A stretch of DNA of 64,000 nt from Isoetes taiwanensis (lineage: Eukaryota; Streptophyta; Lycopodiopsida; Isoetales; Isoetaceae): positions 2,842,829 through 2,906,828 of the forward strand of contig JAJEKV010000041.1 in the NCBI GenBank assembly GCA_021234155.1, written 5' to 3'. A model generated the notes under the pieces. The model ran no database searches and was not told the origin of the DNA. It saw only the letters and a list, made by a program, of their open reading frames with translations. Position numbers and translations under genes: made by a program. This document shows positions 50,040-62,125 of this stretch, piece by piece. Within the stretch, counting starts at the first letter, position 1. Every line of letters starts with the position of its first letter.

Positions 50040-53000
50040 ATGGCGAATAGGGAAATCAAGGAAGGAAAGAAGGCTATCAACATGGAGAAGCAAAGGGAGA
50101 TGAGGAATGGAACATGATCTTTAGGCCGAAGACAGAATGATGTGGTATGGAAAAATCTAAAGAACTGTACTGCCAGTTTCGAGATCATCAAAGATCAAAG
50201 AAAGGCGGCTGCGCTTTTGCATGGATGTTTCTGGGGAAGGATCAATATGCACTAGCTTGGACAAAAATCAAGAAGCTTGAAGAGGATTACGCGCTGGCGA
50301 AGCAAGTAAAATGACTGTGGGATTGGGCATGAACACTTGTGAAATCTTGCAAAGAAATGAGTTAGAAACTCCCTATAAACTCATCACTACTTAAGCAAGG
50401 GCATAGTGAAGAGGATCACTGCAGCTTAAAAACAACATATTCCAAATCCATGAATGAAATGATGAATAGAACAAAGGACTCGATGGAGATGGAAAAGCTT
50501 AAATGAACCTCAAAGAACCCACAAGTAAAATCGATAAGGAGGTGGGAAGACGCTTGATGATCAAGTAATCGAGACAAATACAGATATTTAAGAATAAACT
50601 TTCTTTATGATGACCTGTAGTGCTCGGGAGTGTTAACGCTTCCAAGAATTATGAAATTCAATGATCCGCTTTAAAAATGACATTAAGGCATGCAAGATCC
50701 TGATTAACAACTGCTTCTTCAATCCTACGAGGTAAGTCAAGGTGATTGCAAGAATTGTGAAGAGGTGCGTGTCCTTATGCCGGTAATGAACAAGAGACTA
50801 AAGTGGGGGGACCACCATATCCCTAACAGAGTTCGATCTTGGTAAAAGCGACACTGCCAGTTGGTTTGAATGTTGTTCTTATAAAAATGCTCTTCTTAAT
50901 CAAGTTAATTATGATCTTAATTGCCTTATCATGCTAATGAGAGTAGAAGTGAGATTAAGAAGGGATTTGTGATCTCTCATATCGTGATCTCCTCGCCTCA
51001 CTGCACTCTAAAAAGGGATCCTTATCCACTTTCCCACAAACCCCCATCTCCTGAGCTAAGTTCCGGATCTCTCCTTTCCATTCTCAAATTAGGACAACAA
51101 ACATTCCAAATCCTATGCTCGACGAGAATAGTGTTGGATCTTATTCTAGAAAAAGATTGATAATACTGGAAATAAATTCTTTTATCATGAGGTGGAGCCC
51201 GCTTTTCATCCCTGCACTATGATTTAATATCCATCCACCGTAACTTACCCCAACTTACCTCCTGCCTTTTGGACTTATCTCATTTTGCAAGCTATATCCC
51301 AGAATTTGGGAAATAGCATAAATATTCCCGTGACTAATTTCCCTCGCTGTGCATTTCAAAGTGAATCGTGATGAGAAATTATAGCTGAAGTTATAAAGTT
51401 TCATCTTACCAAATTTTAAAAATTGACTTTAAAATGCCCGTGCTGATATGGATAAGGCAGTTGAATAATTTGGAATGATTTATCGGCATCGCCAGTGGAG
51501 GCTCAAGAATATCGGACTGCAACATGGCTCCAAAAGGAGAGTAGCAAATTGTCCGGAGCAATCGTGGCATTAAAAATAGTGAGAACTGTGTAAGATATGA
51601 AGGTAATTTCAAGTTTGACAAAACTCGAACCTCACCTTTAAAAAATATTGACCTCCTTCAAAATCAATCCCCGATTCATGATCAAGTTTATCCCCAAAAA
51701 TGCTCCTTTATTTTTCAAGAAGATATCTATATAAATAAAGAGGAGCATGAGCATCCGAAAGTGACAAATGAGAGTGATGAAATAAGTTGGCGCAGGTCAC
51801 TATAAAAAGAAGATCTGCCTCGACTCCATTAGGTAAAGTCCAAGAAAAGTACCATTCAACTGCAATAGCTAGGAATATTCAATAAGGTTTATAGATGTTA
51901 AAATCTATCAAGATGATTACTGAATCTCCAAGGTATTAATAATAGCATCAAAAGGGATAGACTTAAAGTTTGTTTATCTAACCTTTGCCCGATATTCTTT
52001 TTTATCCAGAACATAAGATCCATGATCCCAATCATGAAAGGATTATTTTCAATATTCTTCCTCCTAATTATAATATTTGCCTATTATTGCTAACGATTCG
52101 TCACAGAATAGCCATTACGGAGTCATAGATTAACATGGAAGATATTTATATGATTAATGATACCAATGGTAGATGGCAGATTCTTGTTGGTAGAATAGGA
52201 CTCATGCAAGATTGCCTTTTACCAATGTTTATTCTTATCATGAGCCTTCCTCAAAGATCCTTGATGTGGAGCAGACCACAGTGCTTGAGTAATTTGATGT
52301 GGACGACAGTTATTTGTGGAGATTTTAATATGGTTACAGATGATTTATGAAAACAAAAACTTCAGAATCTTCTTCCTCAAGAAAGATGTGCTTGGGATAA
52401 CCTTCTTCCCATAATTTAACCTTGGCCGTAACCAAACTCGCCTACAGCTTTTGTCCTGACCACGCATCAGGATCCTATTTGTCACTTCATGATAGGTATT
52501 ACCTTAGTGAGAATCAGGAACAAAGAAGAATGTGAGTTGACAACCTTGAAGGTTATATGGCTCTCCCACCATTATCCCAAAGCAGATTACCATTTCAGGG
52601 AGGACAGAGGTACAAAAGAAAAGCCTATTTCAAAATGAATACTAGCTTGATGGATAATGATGATTTTATGGTCGCTTGGGAAATCATCAATGGAAATCCT
52701 ATGCCCACCGGAAATAAATGATGTATTGGTGGATTGATATAGCCAAAAAAATAAAATGCTGGCTCAAAGAATGGGGTAAGAATATTTATATCCAAAATAG
52801 AGCTCATCTTCTAATTTAAGGGGCAAAGCATTACTACAAAGCAAGGATGAGAAAAAGGGGAGATAAAAAGCAAATTGAGATCAAGAAATTAAGATTGCAA
52901 AAGGATGGAAATTAAAGGCCAAAATAAAAAGAGTTAAAGGAAGATGAGATGTAATTCCAAGTACTTCTTTAATAAAGCCGATTCGTGAGTCAAGAGGAAT

Positions 53001-53400
53001 CATATTTATGAGGTCGTGGATGATAATTTATCAAGATATGACCTCAAAACAAGCTGCAGTTGACCACTCTTTAAGAAGTTTATGATCCAATATGGACTCT
53101 ACCCATGGTTATGGAAGGTTTATCGGTTCAATAAAAGGTCAATGATGATCTAACTCATGGTCTACTAAACCTTTTGAGAATAATGAGCCTTGCAGGTTGT
53201 CAAGAATATGGAAATGGGAAGACTGCCCCGATGGCCTGCACAGTAATTTTAAGAAGATTTGGTCTCTTGCTTGAGATGTTATTACCAAATAGCCAATGAG
53301 TTCAGTGAGACAAAGACTCGATGCAAGAATTACTACCGCTTTATTGCTTTAATTTATGATTGACTCTCCCAACACTTTTTCGGATTACGTAATCGATTTC
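50040..53400 (+). mobile_element. L1-like LINE relic, ORF1 region to early RT
   Basis: Plus-strand readable pieces match a plant L1 layout. A possible ORF1 region starts near 50080, with a poorly kept CCHC-type area near 50.7 kb. An endonuclease segment at 52135-52350 includes VICGDFNMV, the L1/APE-type catalytic GDFN motif. A post-endonuclease stretch near 52.63 kb reads FKMNTSLMDNDDF. Near 53.22 kb is a pre-RT segment like the KAPGPDG-x(4)-F-x(3)-W motif. The RT palm is missing, so the right end is cut off or replaced near 53.4 kb. Many stops and shifts make it inactive. No target-site duplication was found. Confidence 0.7.
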
Positions 53401-54182
53401 TCTAATGTTATTTGGGTGAAAGATGTTGCAGTGGAACACTTCGGTGTCCCCTGCCCTCCTAAAATGTGGTGGAGATATCAAATTTGAAGTATTTTAAATT
53501 TATTTGCATGTTTAGTGCATGTAATCGCCTCGATCAATCATTTCAACCGCATCAACCCGGATTCCTTACGCCACCCGGCCCCATTCCACTCTCTACGCAC
53601 TCCGGGCCCCATTCCAATCTCCAATCGGCAATCGATTTCTAAATCCCATCGACCCACCCGCTTTCCCCAAGCACACACGGCTATGTATGCTTTAATCCTG
53701 GCTAGGATCAATCCTACCATACCTTCAATCATTTAATTTGGAAGTAAATCACATGTAAGAGAAAGAGAACCTGCAATGCAAGAACGGATCATAAAATACG
53801 CCAAAGGAAAAGACAAAAGGGAAGTTAAAGAAGAATTAGTAAAAATTGCAATAAAGAGGGAGGGATCCACTGCATCCGCCTACTGTACGGATGGTATTAA
53901 AATTGTTATCTTCATTTTATAGCACCACTAACCCATTTCCAAAATCAGATATACGGCTTAACGTCGCGATGCTTAATGGTCCGCGAATGCATTTTGCTTA
54001 TGGTAGCGACGCCTAACACTTTTAATTTTTGCGCCTTTTTTCATCTCGATGGTCAGGCGAAAGTTTGTCCTGGCGCTAATTTGACATTCCTGCGCCATAT
54101 ATGCGTACCAAAATCGTGATTCTGGATGAATCCAATCTTCATTGCTACTACTTACTTAATGTTTGAGCTCGGGTGGCTGCTT
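53401..54182. other. Spacer between L1 relic and tandem array
   Basis: No gene. Opposed 73- and 64-codon frames at 53515-53736 are mirror effects of a C-rich stretch. Single GCGACGC-like words (GTAGCGACGCC near 54004) occur before the array. Confidence 0.45.
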
Positions 54183-57100
54183 GATAAGTTCTCCAGACGC
54201 GATGTTGGATTTTTGCCCTTATCGAACGAGGGCCCTTGAACGGCGGATTCAATGGTCGGATAGGGGAACCGAGATCCTGAGTGTGGTCTTTACGCACGTC
54301 TCCCTGTGGGAGCGCCGCCAGAAAGGCTACCTTGGGAAACTTTTGGGGCTCGCTCTTGGGGTTCCTGACTTCCCCTCTGCACGAGAAGGCCTTGCAAGGT
54401 CCCCGGCCTTGTTTGATTCTTGGGCAAGTGTGCTACCGCTGCCCAACAAAATGCCTTTAATCGCTCTAATGCAACACTTTGATCTAAACCTTATCCGAAA
54501 TTTTGAAAACCGGCTTGTATGTTGGCTTATGACTTAGAAGCTCGGGCCGACAAAAATCGTGAATTTAATTCGCATCATGCATTAATTACTAATTTATGAA
54601 TGTCTTGCTATCGCAAAGTCAGCCTTTACTTCTAATCGCCACAACGGAGGAGTACGTGATCCAAACTCCGGTCTCGCTGGGCCTCTGTTCGCTGCTTCAA
54701 CTGCATCTTATCTACAAGTCCCGCGCAAAAGACCAAAACTCGCACCCAAAACGCAAACTCGCTAGAACTGCAACTCATGGTGGTTTACGCTTCGGGAGGC
54801 TCTATCCTTGTCGATTCGACTAGGACCTTTGGCGCTCGCGGTCTTGACGAGAGGAGTGGTGTTGACGCCGTGAGCACGGACTCCTAAACCACCTGGAAGT
54901 AGTTTGCCCCAAAAGTCCTCCCCGGCGTCTCGCGATGGACGGCAACTTTCCCTCTCCGAATCGCGGATTCGCCTCACTTCATGGACTCGGAATGCCTGAC
55001 ATTGTCCGGTGACTAAGTTTCCGGCCGTAAGACTACCCCTTCTCGAGGAAGCGCCAAACTATCTCATGTCCAACACACACTCAGAATAATTGGCCTAGGA
55101 GGTGGCTATCGAATACCGCAAACGAAAGTGTTTCTTCTTTGCAAACCGACTGTGAAACTTGGCCCTAGGGTACTCGCCTCACGACGCATGTGGCGGTCAA
55201 ATCGCCATTCGAGCTCCGCAATGTCTCAACGACAAAAACACTTTCGGGTTTCTACACCTGCCGACCGCTAGACGCTTCGCGGTTTGATAAGTTCTCCAAC
55301 GGATGTTGGATTGTTTGACCATCGCAGACAGGCTCTGGAACTAAGGATTCAACGTCCCAGATCCGTGAGTGTGGTCTTAGCGTGACGCTCTCGGGGATAC
55401 CGCCAGAAAGGTCGCCGCAGAACTTTTTGGGCTCGCCTGGAGTTCGACTTCCCCTCTAATGAGATCGCCCTGCAAGGTCCCTCGCCTGTTTGACTTAGCA
55501 AGTAAAGCGCCGCTCCAATTGTCAGCCGCCCTGACCGCTCTAATGCAAACACTTTGATCTAAACCTTGTCCTGAATTTTGAAAAACTGCCTCAGATGTTG
55601 GCGATGACTTAGGAAGCTCACGACAAAAATCGCACTTAATTCCAGATTTGCGCATTAATTACGAATTTATGAATGTTCATGCATCAAGTAAAAGTCGCCT
55701 CTTTACTTCAACCGCCACAACGGAGTGGAGTACAGATTCAAACCCATTCCACATTCCCTTGGTAAAAAGCATGTTGTGGTGTACCACTTTTGAACCCTAA
55801 AAAGTACATACACTAGGTACTTCCGAATCGGTACTTTCATTTTTCTTTCATTAAAACTAATACAAAATCCAAAAAAAGTCAAGGACATGATAATATTCAA
55901 AGTTAAGATAAAGATAATGCTATTTGAGACCAATATATATATATAAAAGTTCTAAATATACCTTATATTGATATATTATACAAAAATTCCAAGCATCTAG
56001 CCCGCTACAATTTTTTAGGTACCTTTTGGTCACTAAATAATACTTTTTAAGGACACCCTAACATGCTTTTACCTTGCTTCAAAGTTCTCAATCAGAATCT
56101 TTATCTACCAGTCCCAAGTGCAAAAGGACCAAACGATCCAAACGCAAACCTGTAACTGCAACTCATAGGTTTACGCTTTGAGGCTCTCATCCTTTGCCGA
56201 TTCGACTAGACCTGGCGCCGGTTTTGACGAGAGGGGGTGTTGACGCCGAGCATGGACCCTAAAACCACCCTCGAAGGCCTGTCTCAAAGTCCTCTCCAAG
56301 GTCCCGCGACGGACGCAGCAACTTCCTCTCCTGAATCGCGGATTCGCCTCAATGGACTGAACGCCTTCACATTGCCCCCGGGACCAAGTTTCATGGCCAA
56401 AGACCACCCCCTTCTCGAGGTAGCGCCAAACTATCTCAGCATGTCCAAATACACTCGTGAGGTCAATCGGCTCAGGAGGTGGTCAGTTTAACACGCAACG
56501 TGAGGGCTTAAGTGTTTTCTTTCTTTGCAAAAACTGACCGCGGCAATCCTATTCAGAGGGTACTGCCCTGACGGCGCGTGGCGGTCGACCGCTTATCCGG
56601 ATTCCGCGATAACCGAATCTACAAAACACTTTTGCTTCTACACGGCCGACCGCAGATGCTTCGCGGCTGATAAGTTCTCACCGACGATGTTGGATTTTTG
56701 AACCTTATCGAGATTGTGGCCTTGAACGGCGATTCAACGGCCGATAGGGTGGAACCGAGATCCCGAGTGGTCTTTAGCGCGGCGTCTCGTGAGCGCCGTA
56801 GAAAGGTCGATCGCAGAAACCTTTTGGGGCTCGCCCCGGGTCCTGTGACTCTCCCTTCTAATGAGACTTCTGCAAGGCCCGCCTTGTTTGACTTGGGCAA
56901 GTAAAGCGTACCGTACTGCCCAACAACAAAGCTCCGACCGCTCTAATGCAAACACTTTGATCTAAACCTGTCCGAAATATTGAAAACTCGCTCAGATGTT
57001 GGGCGATGACTTAGGAAGCTCATCGCACAAAAATCGACTTAATCTGTGACTATGCATTAATTTAATTTAAGAATGTCTTGCTATCGTTAAAGTCGCCTTT

Positions 57101-60100
57101 ACTTAACTCCGCCACAACTGAGGGAGTGGCTGTGATCCAACCTATCCGCCGGGCCTCTTGTCATGTTTCAAGATCTTTACCTGGCCAAGTCCAAGTGCAA
57201 AGACCAAAAACTCTGATCTAAAATGCAAACCCCTGCTAGAACTGCAATCACTAGGTTTACGCCGGAGGCTCTATCCTTGTCGATTCGGCTCAGGACCTGG
57301 CGCTCGTTCCTTGACGAGGGTGTTGACGAGCACGGACCAAAACCACCGAAGCGCCTTTGCCCCAAAAGTCCTCTTCCCCGGCGCCATGGCGACGATGTAT
57401 CCTCTCCGAATCGATTCGACTGCCAATGGACTCCTGGAATGTCGACATTGTCCTGGGGATCAAGTTTCGTGGTCGGCGACCACCTCTCTTCCTCGAGAAG
57501 CGCTAAACTATCCTTTATGTCCAACACACTGTAGTCAATCGGGCCTTGGAGGTGGTCAGCTGACATCGCAACGTGAGTTTTAGTGTTTCTTTGCGTAAAA
57601 CCCACCGCGTAACTTGGTCTCTAGGTACTCGCCTCCCGGACATGTGGCGAAGTCGACCGCCATTCCTATTCCGCACGTCCAACGCATAAAACACTTTGGT
57701 TTCTACACCTGGCCGACCGCAGAACGCTTTCTCGCTGTTTGATAAGTTCTCCCTGACGGATGCTGGATTTGTTGACCTTATCGAAGCCGTGTCTCTTGAA
57801 CGGTTGCTCTAAATCTGGCCGGATAGGGAACCGATCCGGACTGGTCTTTAGCGCGACGTAGTTCCCCTGTGGGAAGCCGCGAAAGGCTACTTCCTAAAAC
57901 TTTTTGGGTCAGCTTCTTGGGGTTCGACTCTCCCTCTAATGAGACGCTTCTTGTAGCGTCCTCGCCTTGTTTGACTTGGGCAAGGTGTTGTGCCCTGGGC
58001 TGCCCAACAAACAAAGCCGCCTTAATCGCTCTAATGCAAACACTTTGATCTAAACCTTTGTCCGAAATTTTGAAAATCACCAGATAAGCCATGGCGACTA
58101 GAAGCCTCACACAAAAAATCAATTTAATTCCGCATTTCATGCATTAATTACTTAATTTATGAATGTCTTGCTACCTAAAGTTTTACACTTAACCGCCACA
58201 ACGGAGGAGTATTGCATCCAAACTCCATTCCGCCGGGCCTCCTTGTTTCAAGGTTTCAATCGATCTTACTCCGGGCCAAGTCCTGGGCGTAAAGACTGCA
58301 AAATCCCAAGACCCAAAACGCAAACCCTAGAACCCGCACCTATGGTTTACGCCGGAGGCTCTATCCTTGTCGATTCGACTAGGACCTTGCGCCGGTTCGA
58401 CGAGAGGGTGGTGTTGACGCTTTTGAGCAGATCCGAAAACCACCGAAGCAAATTTTGCCCTAAAAAAGTCCTCTTCCGGCGTTCCCGGCGACGACATGCA
58501 ATCCCTCTCCTGACCGTGATTCGCTCGCCAATGGACTCCTGGACAAGTCGACATTGTCCTCGGGACCAAGTTTCAGGTCGTAAGACCACCTCTTCTAGAG
58601 GAAGTTAAACCATTCTGCATGTCCAAATACACTCTAGTCACTGCCTGGAGGTGGCTGGCCGAATACTAAGCAACGTAGTATGAAGTGTTTCTTTTCTTCT
58701 TTTGCAAACCCACTGCAATCCTGGTTCCCCTAGGGTAATTTCGCCTCCCTGGACGATGTATGGCCGAATCGCCATTCCGGAGCCTCCGCAATGTCCAACG
58801 ACAAAACACTTTGTTTCTTGGCTACCTACGATCGCTAACGCCTACTCTGCTGATAAGTTCTCCGTGACGGATGTTGGATTTTGTCGACCTATCGGTGCCA
58901 GGCCCTTGAACGGCGCGATTCAACGTCGGATAGTAAACCGCAGATCCGGTGACTGTGGTCTTTAGCGTATCGCCCCCGAGGGAGCGCCGCCGTGTGAGTT
59001 ACTGAAACTTTTGGGGCTCGCTTCTGGGGTTCTTTACTTCCTCTAATGAGACGGCCTTGGTAAGGTCCTGGCCTTGTTTGACTTGGGCAGCAAAGTTAGC
59101 CTGGGCCGCCCAATGTGCCGCCCGACCGCTCTAATGCAAACACTTGGTCTTAAACCTTGTCCGGAAATTTTGAAACCTGCCCATGTTGGCGATGACTTAG
59201 AAGTCTACCGACAAAAATCAATTTAATTCCGCATCATGCATTAATTACTTAATTTATGAATGTCTTGCTACCGCAAAGTCAGCCTTTACTTAACCGCCAC
59301 AACGGAGGAGTACGATCCAAAACCCATTCCGGCTGGGCCTCTTACTGCTTCAATCGCATTCATCGGGCCAGTTCCAAGTGCAAAAGACGAAAACTCCATG
59401 ACTCCAAAACTAAACCCCGCTAGAACTGCAATTCGGCAGGGTTTACGCGCTTTGAGGCTCTATCCTTGCCGATTCGACCAGGACTCCGGGCACTGTCTTG
59501 ACGTGAGAGGGGGTGTTGAGCCGAGTACCTGACCCTAAAACTACCTTGGCCAGCCTTGCCCCAAAAGTCTCCCGGGTTGCCCCGCGACGACGCAACTTCC
59601 CTCTCCGGAATCGGATTCGCTCGCCATCGGATCAACGGCCGTGAGCATTGCCTTTGGGGACCAAGTTTCATGGCCGTAAGACCACCCTTCTCGAGGAAGC
59701 TAAACTATTCATGTCCAACACACTCAGAAATTTCACTGGCCTAGGAGGTGGCCGCCGAACATCGCAACGTAGTATGCAGTGTTTTTCTTTGCAAAATGAC
59801 CGCGGCAACTTGGTCTCTAAGGTAATTTCGCCTTCCCTGACGATGTGGCGGTTTAATCGCCATTCCTCGAGTCTTCCGCAATGTCCAACGACAAACACTT
59901 CGTTTCTACACGCCGACCGCAGACGCTTCATGTTTGATAAGTTCTCCCGGACGGATGTTGGATTTTTGACCTGACGAGCTGTGGCCCTTGAACGGCTGGA
60001 TTCAATGGTTTGACAGGAACCGAGATCCGGATCGCGGGTCTTTAGCGCATTTGCCTCCCGGAGCGCCGTGAAAGGTTGCCTCTCGAAACTTTTTGTGGTC

Positions 60101-60815
60101 ACTGGGGTCTTGACTCTCTCCCCTCTAATGAGGCTGCCTTGCGCTGTCCCCGCCTTGTTTGACTTTAAGGCAGCGTACCGGCTGCCTAACAACAGTCACC
60201 GGACCGTGCACTAATGCAAACACTTTGATCTAAACCTTGTCTCTGAAATTTGAAAATCGCATGTACGCTATTTATGTCTTAGGAAGCTCACACATAAAAA
60301 TCGTAATTTAATTCCTTACTATGCATTAATTACGAATTTATGAATAAATCTTGCTATCACGCCATCAAAGCCGCCTAGACCGCTCAATGCTACCTATTTG
60401 ATTAGAACTTTATCCGGTACTCCTAAAATTTGCCCGTATGCCGGGATGACCTAGGAAGCCAATCAATAAAAAATCGTAATTTAGAATTCCATACCATGCA
60501 TTAATTACGAATTTACAGCTTACGAATGCAAAAGAACGCGATAACTAAAATTTCGGTGACGAAAAAGGTGGAATTTTGACAAAGCTGCGTAACGTGCTCT
60601 GGCGGATATGAGAAAAACATTTCTACCAGATATGCAGCGGTTGGTGCACGATGAAATAGCTCCAGTCTTCTTAGTTCACATGCCGCCACAAAAGTTCTCT
60701 TTACCAAGGTCTCCGCGATGGACGAGCAATTTCCTCTCCAAACCATAATTTGCCTCTTCCAATGGACTCCTGAATATCGACATTACCCTGGGACCAACTT
60801 CGCGGCCAGCATCAC
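54183..60815. repeat. Tandem array of a ~1.08-1.11-kb unit, six anchored copies
   Basis: The anchor GATAAGTTCTC occurs at 54183, 55286, 56669, 57741, 58852 and 59936 (steps 1103, 1383, 1072, 1111 and 1084 bp). The long step is explained by a 313-bp MITE. Every unit holds, in order: ATGTTGGATTTT; CTTGAACGGC; AACTTTTTGGGG; CCTTGTTTGACTT; TGCAAACACTTTGATCTAAA; ATGCATTAATTA; TGAATGTCTTGCTA; CCGCCACAACGGAGGAGTA; GAGGCTCTATCCTTG; TTGACG and GTGTTGA; GGACCAAGTTTC; a C-rich end. A partial unit (about 60372-60520) and a fragment of the central part (about 60680-60810) follow the last copy. Units are GC- and CpG-rich with one AT-rich window. Copies differ mostly by small indels. Open frames inside are not conserved between copies, so it is satellite-like and non-coding. 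Confidence 0.9.
55761..56073. mobile_element. MITE 1 (terminal inverted repeat GGTAAAAGCATG) inside the array
   Basis: This 313-bp AT-rich segment begins GGTAAAAAGCATGTTGTGGT, and the reverse complement of its end reads GGTAAAAGCATGTTAGGGTG, so inverted repeats of about 22 bp close it. Other copies of the array unit lack it, which shows it is an insertion. A short duplication of 2-4 bp around CTT is possible but ambiguous. There is no coding capacity, so it would need a transposase from elsewhere. The superfamily is not settled. Confidence 0.8.
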
Positions 60816-60835
60816 CCGTTTCCAAAGAACAGTAC

Positions 60836-61090
60836 ACTAGACGCCCAGCGACGCCCCGCCGACGCCATCGCCGCACGCGACGGCCACGCCGCGACAAAGT
60901 GACGACGCTGATGCGACGCGGTCATAGATACGCGGCGACTGGGCGTGATGTGACCGCCACGCCATTTGTTTGACGCCGCATCATTGACGCCGCGATGCGA
61001 CGCAGTCCGCGACGCGGACGCCGCGATTGACGCCGCATGGTGACATTATTTGTGACTATCGCCACACGACGCCGCAGTTCCACGCCGCTA
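60836..61090. repeat. CpG-rich GCGACGC block D
   Basis: About 250 bp dense in GACGCCGC, GATGCGACGC, GCGACGC and TGACGCCGC words, opening sharply from AT-richer sequence about 20 bp after the last fragment of the 1.1-kb array. It shares vocabulary with blocks A and B. There is no long open frame and no tRNA-like motif. Confidence 0.75.
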
Positions 61091-61740
61091 AATGTCCATT
61101 CTCTCGCTGTGGTTCTTCTTTAACCATATCTTATACTTATTGCCGCCTATATGGATCGCCATGGTCATCTGGTGATGATCGACTACCGGAGATGGCCAGA
61201 GACAGATTGATGTTGTCTTTACCACCAGTGGAGGTCGGGACACAATAATCGACCCCAATTCTTTATCCATTGTTTTAGTTGTACTATGTTGTTTTTATAC
61301 AAAACAACACCAAATGGCCCCAAAAGTCCACGCGGGCCCCGCTTTTATCCTGATTTGCACAAAGAGACAAGCATTTTTAAGTAAAAATCCATGAGAAAAT
61401 TGACATGGTTTTGTGAATTTTGTCAACGGTACTTTTTCCTTCGCCGTTGTTTTGGCTAACTACGCGCTGTTTATCTTTAAATAGCACGCGGTAGGTTTTA
61501 ATTTAATGACCAAAACTAAATTACAACACTAGAAATAAACATTACAAAGAAAAAGAACAATGAGGGAAAATAGAAAGTCGCATGTTTCGCGTTCTTTTCG
61601 CAATGTGACATGTTGTTTCAAGTGTTGTTTTGCAAAACTAAAAAAATCACGTGATGGCCTTTTTTTTTTTATTTTAAGAATAAACCCTACATGTGTTATT
61701 GAAATCTAGCTATAGTTTTCTCTGAAATAAGGACATGTAA
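61091..61740. other. Spacer, no recognisable gene
   Basis: AT-rich, with a 73-codon plus-strand frame (61027-61248) that begins inside block D and is not credible as a gene. Confidence 0.45.
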
Positions 61741-61754
61741 AAATAATATTATAA

Positions 61755-61990
61755 CATGTAGAAAATGTATGTTTTTAATGTGTTTAACTAATGAGATATT
61801 GACACGCAGCATACTTTTTTAAATAAAAAATATTATTCTAGCTAATCAAATATGGACACGTGCGCTACTTTTGAAATAAAAAGCATTAGTATTACATGTA
61901 GAAAATAGGGGTTGCATTGTTTTTAATATGTCTTCTATCAAATCAAATGTTTACACATGGCAATACATTAAAATAAAAATTACTATAAAC
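61755..61990. repeat. Degenerate AT-rich tandem repeat, ~140-bp unit
   Basis: CATGTAGAAAAT begins at 61755 and 61895. Both copies are followed by TTTTTAAT(G/A)TGT, a CTAATGAGAT or CAAATCAAAT segment, GACAC or ACACAT, and an AAATAAAAA run. A half-unit with GACACGTGCGCTACTTTTG lies between them. It may be a small, worn non-autonomous element or a simple tandem repeat. Confidence 0.5.
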
Positions 61991-62046
61991 CACAATTTAA
62001 AAGCTACTATATTATGAATTTGCATTGATTTTTTAATTGTTAAAAA

Positions 62047-62125
62047 GCCTTTGGGAATCGAACCCAAACAGTCCATAAGACATAATATTCATGTTATCTC
62101 CATTCTCATTTATATATATACCGAT
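62047..62125 (-). repeat. tRNA-like module (possible SINE)
   Basis: On the minus strand, TTGGGTTCGATTCCCAA (about 62051-62067) forms an intact T-arm, a 5-bp stem with a 7-base loop, and matches a pol III B-box. It is followed by AAAGGC and a T-run. Upstream sequence (GGAGATAACATG) only weakly resembles an A-box and no full cloverleaf can be drawn. A decayed tRNA-derived SINE is the likeliest reading; a functional tRNA gene is not supported. Confidence 0.45.

Noticed and set aside
57158-58608. Several 140-150-codon frames in the array
   Set aside because: They occur on both strands, are not shared between units and show no motif; they are by-products of GC-rich repeat sequence.
59668-60192. 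174-codon minus-strand open frame in the 1.1-kb array
   Set aside because: The same region in the other array units is broken in different places, so the frame is not conserved and has no domain.
54183-60815. Ribosomal DNA spacer or a CRISPR-like array
   Set aside because: No rRNA sequence borders the array, and ~1.1-kb adjacent units without spacers are not a CRISPR layout; the context is a plant nuclear genome.
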